A program made the translations under genes and the position numbers. The notes under the pieces are model-generated. The model was given only the letters and a program-made list of their open reading frames with translations. It had not been told where the DNA came from and made no database searches. Positions 14,016 to 17,902 of a stretch of 17,902 nucleotides of DNA are shown here, piece by piece. How positions within the stretch are numbered: position 1 is the first letter of the stretch; each line of letters begins with the position of its first letter. Where the stretch lies: NCBI GenBank assembly GCA_964644465.1, contig CAZXVU010000035.1, forward strand, positions 1 through 17,902, written 5' to 3'. Source of the DNA: CAZXVU01 sp964644465. GTDB lineage: Bacteria > Chlamydiota > Chlamydiia > Chlamydiales > SM23-39.

Positions 14016-14602
14016 CACAAGTTTTAGGCGCCTTGAAGAAAGGCCTTCTTTTCGTAATCAGCGCACCTGCCGGCACAGGTAAAACGACTCTGGTCCGGAT
14101 GCTCAAGGAAGAGTTTTCCTGCATTGTGGAAAGCGTCTCCTTTACGACCCGAAAAATGCGCCCCAACGAAGTTCCTGGCCGAGATTACAATTTTATCAGC
14201 CCCGAAGAATTCGAAGAAAAGATCAAAGAAGGGGAATTCCTCGAATACGCCCAAGTGTTCGGCAATCATTACGGCACTTCCAAGAAATTCGTAGAATCCC
14301 AAGAGGATAAAGGAAAACACGTAATCCTGGTTATCGACACCCAGGGCGCCCTTCAGCTCATGAAAGAAAACTTGAGAGCCGTATTTATCTTTATCAGCCC
14401 TCCCAGCATCGAAGAGCTAAGGTCGCGCCTCTACCGCAGAAGGTCGGAGACCGATGAGGCGATCGATCACCGCCTTTCTTGGGCGGAAAAAGAAATGGCA
14501 TTGTCAAATAAGTATGATTACCACATCGTAAATGAAAATTTGAAAACCGCTTACGACGTCCTCCGGTCGATCTTAATCGCCGAAGAGCATAAAAATCGTT
14601 GA
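14012..14602 (+). CDS. gmk: Guanylate kinase
   Basis: 196 aa. The P-loop is SAPAGTGKTT (17-26), with Ala at the usual first Gly. Then come SVSFTTRKMRPNEVPGRDYNF, the GMP-binding segment, FLEYAQVFGNHYGTS and VIDTQGA (Walker B-like), followed by the lid region RLYRRRSETDEAIDHRL. It phosphorylates GMP to GDP with ATP. It is translated in overlap with yicC and is followed after 47 bases by the small omega-like ORF, then metG. This gmk position matches CT030 in Chlamydia. Confidence 0.96.
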   Translation: MTQVLGALKKGLLFVISAPAGTGKTTLVRMLKEEFSCIVESVSFTTRKMRPNEVPGRDYNFISPEEFEEKIKEGEFLEYAQVFGNHYGTSKKFVESQEDKGKHVILVIDTQGALQLMKENLRAVFIFISPPSIEELRSRLYRRRSETDEAIDHRLSWAEKEMALSNKYDYHIVNENLKTAYDVLRSILIAEEHKNR

Positions 14603-14649
14603 AAAAAAGGCCCCTATAGCCGATTCTATTGTGCGAAAGGGATTTACAT

Positions 14650-14823
14650 ATGATGAATGATTCTTTAACTACTGAGCAAATAAGAAAGAAATTTAAAAAC
14701 AATTTCGATCTTTGTAATTTTTCCATCAATATTGCTAGGAATATTATTCTTGGGGGAACCCAAGCAACTCTCACTGAGATTCTCGCAATAATCTATGAAA
14801 GGGCAGAGGAAGGCCGTAAATAA
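14650..14823 (+). CDS. Small conserved protein after gmk; candidate RNA polymerase omega subunit
   Basis: 57 aa from the ATG at 14650 (a second ATG follows directly); AAAGGG lies about 8 bases upstream, better than a TTG at 14629. The position corresponds to the hypothetical CT031 between gmk and metG in Chlamydia. The sequence LTTEQIRKKFKNNFDLCNFS followed by INIARNIILGG aligns without gaps to E. coli omega VTVQDAVEKIGNRFDL...AARRARQMQVGG, sharing N, FDL, AR and GG at identical spacing. ERAEEG near the end matches the REIEEG of omega if a loop of about 9 residues is deleted. rpoZ follows gmk in E. coli and B. subtilis. Omega helps fold and retain the beta' subunit. Identification is inference from short similarity plus context. 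Confidence 0.6.
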   Translation: MMNDSLTTEQIRKKFKNNFDLCNFSINIARNIILGGTQATLTEILAIIYERAEEGRK

Positions 14824-14825
14824 GT

Positions 14826-16874
14826 TTGTCCCAGAAGATATTGATCACTTCTGCGCTTCCCTACGCGAATGGGCCGCTCCACTTTGGCCATATCGCTGGA
14901 GCTTATTTGCCCGGAGACTGCTACGCCCGTTTCCAACGTCTTAAAGGAAACGAGGTACTCTATATTTGCGGCTCCGACGAACACGGGGTCGCGATTACCT
15001 TAAGCGCCGATTTAGCCAAAAGGTCTCCAAAAGAACATGTCGATCTCTTCCACGAGATCAATCAGGCATTTTTTCATCAGCTCGAATTTTCTTTTGATCA
15101 TTATAGCCGTACAACCTGGCCGGGCCATGTTCCCACAACGCAGGATTTTTATAGGGCTCTTGATCAGAAAGGCCTCATAGAGGCAAAGACAGAAAATCAT
15201 CTCTATTCCGAGCAGGAAAAGCGTTTTTTAGCCGACCGCTATGTAGTCGGAACATGCCCAAAATGCGGCTATGAAGAAGCTAGGGGCGACGAGTGCCAGC
15301 GTTGTGCCAGTTCTTATGAGGCGACAGACCTCAAAAATCCCCGTTCCAAGCTCACAGGTGCGCCTCTCGTTTTAAAACCTAGCGAACATCTCTATTTGCG
15401 CTTCGATCTCTTCAAAGACCGCCTTGCTGAATGGATCAAGAAAAAAGACTGGAAGGAAAACGTCGTTCGATTTGCCATGCACTACATCGATGATCTGAGG
15501 CCGCGCGCCATTACGCGGGATTCCGATTGGGGTGTGCCCGTTCCCGATCATCCGGGAAAAGTCTTTTATGTATGGTTTGACGCTCCGATTGGCTACATCT
15601 CAGCGACCAAAGAATGGGCTCAAAAGATCGGCCGACCCGACCGGTGGAAAGACTTTTGGCTCGATCCAAAAACAAAACTGGTTCAATTCATCGGAAAGGA
15701 CAACATCCCATTCCACGCTGTCTTCTTTCCCGCAATGCTGATGGGGCAGGATCTTCCCTACAAACTTCCCGATGAAATCCCTGCGAATGAATTTTATCTA
15801 TTAGAAGGGCGCCAATTTTCCAAATCGGAAGGGTGGTATATCGACCTGAAAGAGTTTTTCACGAAATACTCTCCAGACCAAGCCCGCTACGCAATTGCTG
15901 CAAACGCGCCTGAGACTGCCGATTCTGAGTTCAGCTGGAAAGATTTCCAAATGCGCTGCAATGCCGAATTGCTCGGCAAATTCGGGAATTTCGTCAATCG
16001 CGTTCTCGTCTTCGCTAAACAGCATTGCCATGGCCACGTCCCTCCGAGACACACTCTGAATGAAGCGGATACTACATTTCTTCATCAGATGGGTGCGTTG
16101 ATGGAATCTTTGACCCATAGCTTTGAGAATTACCATTTGCGCAAAGCTTGCCAAACAATCATGGAGATCGCGCAGCTTGGAAACACCTATTTCGATTTCA
16201 GAAAGCCTTGGATTCTTTCAAAAGATCCCCAACAAAAAGCCACCCTTGAGATGGTCATTTCCTGCTGTATCGAATGCATTAAGAATTTAGCCTTAGCCGC
16301 ATCCCCGATCATTCCAAACACCGCTCAAAAAATCTGGAAAATGCTTGGATTCACGACAGAGTTGGCAAAAGGCAATTGGGACCAAATCTACAAGACCCCT
16401 GTACCCTCAGGCCAAAAGCTACCCGAGCCTGAAATCCTGTTTCGCAAAGTGGAAGATGCGGAAATTGAAGAACAAATTGCCCATTTAGGCAAATCTAAAT
16501 CGTTGCATAAAGAGAAACCTATGAGTGCACAAACTACCTATCATCCTCTCAAAGAAGCGATCACTTACGATCAGTTTGAAAAGCTGGACCTCCGCGTTGG
16601 CCAAGTTTTGGAAGCGGTGAAAGTCCCCAAATCGAAAAAGCTTCTCAAACTCCTCGTCGATCTTGGCTTTGAAAAACGGACCATTGTTTCCGGGATCTCT
16701 TTATCTTACGAGCCTGAGCAAATTATAGGGCGCAAATTTATCATCGTAGCCAATCTAGCTCCTGCCACAATCATGGGCATCGAAAGCCAGGGGATGCTTC
16801 TCGCTGCCAACTTGGAGGCGCAACTCGAGCTGCCCCAAATCCAAAATCTTCCGCCTGGATGCGTAATTTCTTAA
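14826..16874 (+). CDS. metG: Methionyl-tRNA synthetase with C-terminal tRNA-binding domain
   Basis: 682 aa, E. coli-like in length. It starts at a TTG two bases after the preceding stop, which places the family N-terminus SQKILITSALPYANGPLHFGH correctly; AGGAAGG is about 10 bases upstream. HFGH (19-22) is the HIGH motif. A four-Cys zinc knuckle is at C144, C147, C157, C160. The KMSKS equivalent is QFSKS (330-334). An anticodon-binding helical domain follows, then a linker with an internal Met, and from 581 a Trbp111/EMAP-II-type OB-fold (KLDLRVGQVLEAVKVPKSKK, VANLAPATIMG, SQGMLLAA). The protein charges initiator and elongator tRNA-Met. Pathogenic Chlamydia MetG is shorter and, as I recall, lacks the last domain. 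Confidence 0.96.
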   Translation: MSQKILITSALPYANGPLHFGHIAGAYLPGDCYARFQRLKGNEVLYICGSDEHGVAITLSADLAKRSPKEHVDLFHEINQAFFHQLEFSFDHYSRTTWPGHVPTTQDFYRALDQKGLIEAKTENHLYSEQEKRFLADRYVVGTCPKCGYEEARGDECQRCASSYEATDLKNPRSKLTGAPLVLKPSEHLYLRFDLFKDRLAEWIKKKDWKENVVRFAMHYIDDLRPRAITRDSDWGVPVPDHPGKVFYVWFDAPIGYISATKEWAQKIGRPDRWKDFWLDPKTKLVQFIGKDNIPFHAVFFPAMLMGQDLPYKLPDEIPANEFYLLEGRQFSKSEGWYIDLKEFFTKYSPDQARYAIAANAPETADSEFSWKDFQMRCNAELLGKFGNFVNRVLVFAKQHCHGHVPPRHTLNEADTTFLHQMGALMESLTHSFENYHLRKACQTIMEIAQLGNTYFDFRKPWILSKDPQQKATLEMVISCCIECIKNLALAASPIIPNTAQKIWKMLGFTTELAKGNWDQIYKTPVPSGQKLPEPEILFRKVEDAEIEEQIAHLGKSKSLHKEKPMSAQTTYHPLKEAITYDQFEKLDLRVGQVLEAVKVPKSKKLLKLLVDLGFEKRTIVSGISLSYEPEQIIGRKFIIVANLAPATIMGIESQGMLLAANLEAQLELPQIQNLPPGCVIS

Positions 16875-16896
16875 AAGGGCATTCATGCTAAAATAG

Positions 16897-16921
16897 AACC
16901 TCTTTAATTATAGAGGTTTTT
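16897..16921 (+). terminator. Terminator-like hairpin that also contains the next gene's ribosome-binding site
   Basis: AACCTCT (16897-16903) pairs with AGAGGTT (16912-16918) around an 8-base loop, followed by TTTT A. It lies 23 bases after the metG stop and could end that transcript, though the U-tract is short. The 3' arm holds GAGG, the only Shine-Dalgarno before the ATG at 16922. A TAAAAT at 16889-16894 could be the -10 of a promoter for the following gene. Confidence 0.55.
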
Positions 16922-17425
16922 ATGAAATTTTCTTTTGCTTTAATTGCTTCATTCTTTGTTTTCACTGGATTTGCAAAAGAATTTGATGAACCTCTCTCCA
17001 ACAAGGTCCATTACGGATATTTTAAAGGGGGCGCTTCAGCTTGTATTCCCTCTGTAGGAGTGGGATTCCGGCATCATGAAGGAGCCAGCGGATACGACTT
17101 CTCTCTCAATGCGGGAAGCATTGTATTCTTCAATTACGCAGGCATAAAGGCTCTCTACCTTCATTATCCCTTTCATGCAAAGCATAGGTATTTTTACTGG
17201 GGCATCGGGGGTGGAGCAGGTGTATTGCTCACAGCGTTTCCAACGGTTGTTCCTCCGGGATCAGCGGGAGATATAGGCCCGATTGTTTCCTTAGAAGGAG
17301 TTTTAGGCTGGGAATTTTTCTCTCATAAAAAAATGAAGTTCTTCATCCAAGCTGAGGGGAGTCAAATCTTTCCGCCGAGGATTAAATTTCCATTGCCAGG
17401 TCTTTCATTGGGAATGGGATTCTAA
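16922..17425 (+). CDS. Secreted small beta-barrel outer-membrane protein candidate
   Basis: 167 aa; no family recognised. Residues 1-18 form a signal peptide (MKFSFALIASFFVFTGFA) with likely cleavage after A18. The mature part alternates polar and hydrophobic residues with many Gly and aromatic residues (YFYWGIGGGAGVLL, VSLEGVLGWEFF) and ends in Phe (LSLGMGF), the usual terminal residue of BAM-assembled barrels. Six to eight short strands can be pictured, the size of an OmpW/PagP-scale barrel. GAGG precedes the ATG by 5 bases but is inside a hairpin. It converges with the 123-aa gene, 7 bases between the stops. An enzyme function such as PagP is not supported by any motif I can see. Confidence 0.78.
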   Translation: MKFSFALIASFFVFTGFAKEFDEPLSNKVHYGYFKGGASACIPSVGVGFRHHEGASGYDFSLNAGSIVFFNYAGIKALYLHYPFHAKHRYFYWGIGGGAGVLLTAFPTVVPPGSAGDIGPIVSLEGVLGWEFFSHKKMKFFIQAEGSQIFPPRIKFPLPGLSLGMGF

Positions 17426-17432
17426 ATTGAGT

Positions 17433-17804
17433 TTAATACCCAAGTTGGATCAGGTCTGGCAAAGAAGCATTCAATCGCTCTACTCTGCACATTTTATCGA
17501 GAGACGTGTAAATAGCCGGACCTTTTTTGATCCATGCTTTATCGCCTAATGTGTCAAGAGTCAAAGATTGATATGTTTCCAGCTGTCCATTTTCCGTGCG
17601 TATTCTAGAAAATTGAACAAACGAATTTGGATTGTTCCCTTGAAAAATCAAAAAGGCTCCATCGAGAATTCTTTTAGATGCACGAGTGACGCGAATGAGA
17701 GTCTCAGCAGTTTCTTCCTTGCTTACATAATATTCTGAATTGATTATATCTTTTCTTAAACAATCAATTGGTTCTAACCTACGGTCTTTTGTTGAAATAC
17801 ACAT
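17433..17804 (-). CDS. Hypothetical protein, 123 aa
   Basis: Not recognised. It starts MCISTKDRRLEPIDCLRKD, has no signal peptide or membrane segment, is mixed alpha/beta in character, and contains two stretches of regular alternation (ILDGAFLIFQG, NSFVQFSRIRTENG) that may be beta strands. GAGGT lies 5-6 bases before the ATG, supporting the start. A near-perfect promoter sits upstream. It reads toward the outer-membrane candidate and ends 7 bases from it with no separate terminator visible. Expression signals and length argue that it is a real gene. Confidence 0.8.
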   Translation of the reverse strand: MCISTKDRRLEPIDCLRKDIINSEYYVSKEETAETLIRVTRASKRILDGAFLIFQGNNPNSFVQFSRIRTENGQLETYQSLTLDTLGDKAWIKKGPAIYTSLDKMCRVERLNASLPDLIQLGY

Positions 17805-17827
17805 AATTACCTCATATTAATAGTAAT

Positions 17828-17856
17828 ATTATAAATTATTTACTATATATTTTCAA
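17828..17856 (-). promoter_or_regulatory. Near-consensus promoter of the 123-aa gene
   Basis: On the minus strand TTGAAA (17856-17851), a 17-base spacer and TATAAT (17833-17828) precede the gene. The start site near 17821 leaves a leader of about 17 bases with GAGGT. Upstream to the window end (17857-17902) I see only a possible + strand ATG at 17881 (MFKSFCV..., cut off), too short to call. Confidence 0.75.
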
Positions 17857-17902
17857 TATGATGAGTGTTAATGGGATAATATGTTTAAGTCATTTTGCGT
17901 TA

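Noticed and set aside
14629..14649. TTG start for the omega-like ORF
   Set aside because: The AAAGGG ribosome-binding site lies between this TTG and the ATG at 14650, so the ATG is the better start.
17881..17902. Start of a + strand gene (MFKSFCV...)
   Set aside because: Only seven codons are visible, with no strong ribosome-binding site; cannot be supported from this window.

Overview
The window looks like part of a chromosome from an environmental ('chlamydia-like') member of the Chlamydiae (order Parachlamydiales). The main reason is gene order. On the + strand, rpmE-prfA-prmC-ffh-rpsP-trmD-rplS, then rnhB, gmk, a small ORF and metG, follow the order I remember for Chlamydia trachomatis CT022-CT032. 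Extra genes absent from that stretch of Chlamydia (a glycosyltransferase, DUF2227, yicC, several unknowns) and a MetG with a C-terminal tRNA-binding domain point to a larger amoeba-associated relative. The exact genus is a guess; moderate GC would fit something like Waddlia or Estrella.

Layout. (1) 1-5190, all on the minus strand: a rhomboid-family membrane protein and a phosphoethanolamine N-methyltransferase-like enzyme (4-nt overlap); a monocistronic 308-aa protein of unknown function with its own promoter and terminator; and a gene running off the left edge that encodes an LtaS/MdoB-type membrane sulfatase-fold enzyme fused to a leucine-rich-repeat domain. This last gene has no stop codon in the window and is open for at least 831 codons. 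(2) 5314-10376, + strand: a tight operon for ribosomal proteins L31, S16 and L19, release factor RF1 and its methylase PrmC, the SRP GTPase Ffh and the tRNA methylase TrmD, ending at a clear intrinsic terminator. (3) 10472-10945: a lineage-specific two-helix membrane protein with its own near-consensus promoter. (4) 11025-16874: rnhB, a minus-strand pair (GT2 glycosyltransferase, DUF2227) that splits the ancestral rnhB-gmk neighbourhood, then a new promoter driving yicC-gmk-(omega-like ORF)-metG. (5) 16897-17902: a terminator-like hairpin, a small secreted outer-membrane-barrel candidate, and a convergent 123-aa unknown with a near-perfect promoter.

The + strand backbone is housekeeping: translation termination (RF1 and PrmC), protein targeting, ribosome assembly, tRNA modification and charging, and GMP phosphorylation. 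The more unusual content is the minus-strand envelope/host-interface set on the left, plus a small ORF after gmk that aligns with the core of RNA polymerase omega. No intergenic stretch exceeds about 165 bases. I saw no tRNA, rRNA, CRISPR array, insertion sequence or phage gene.
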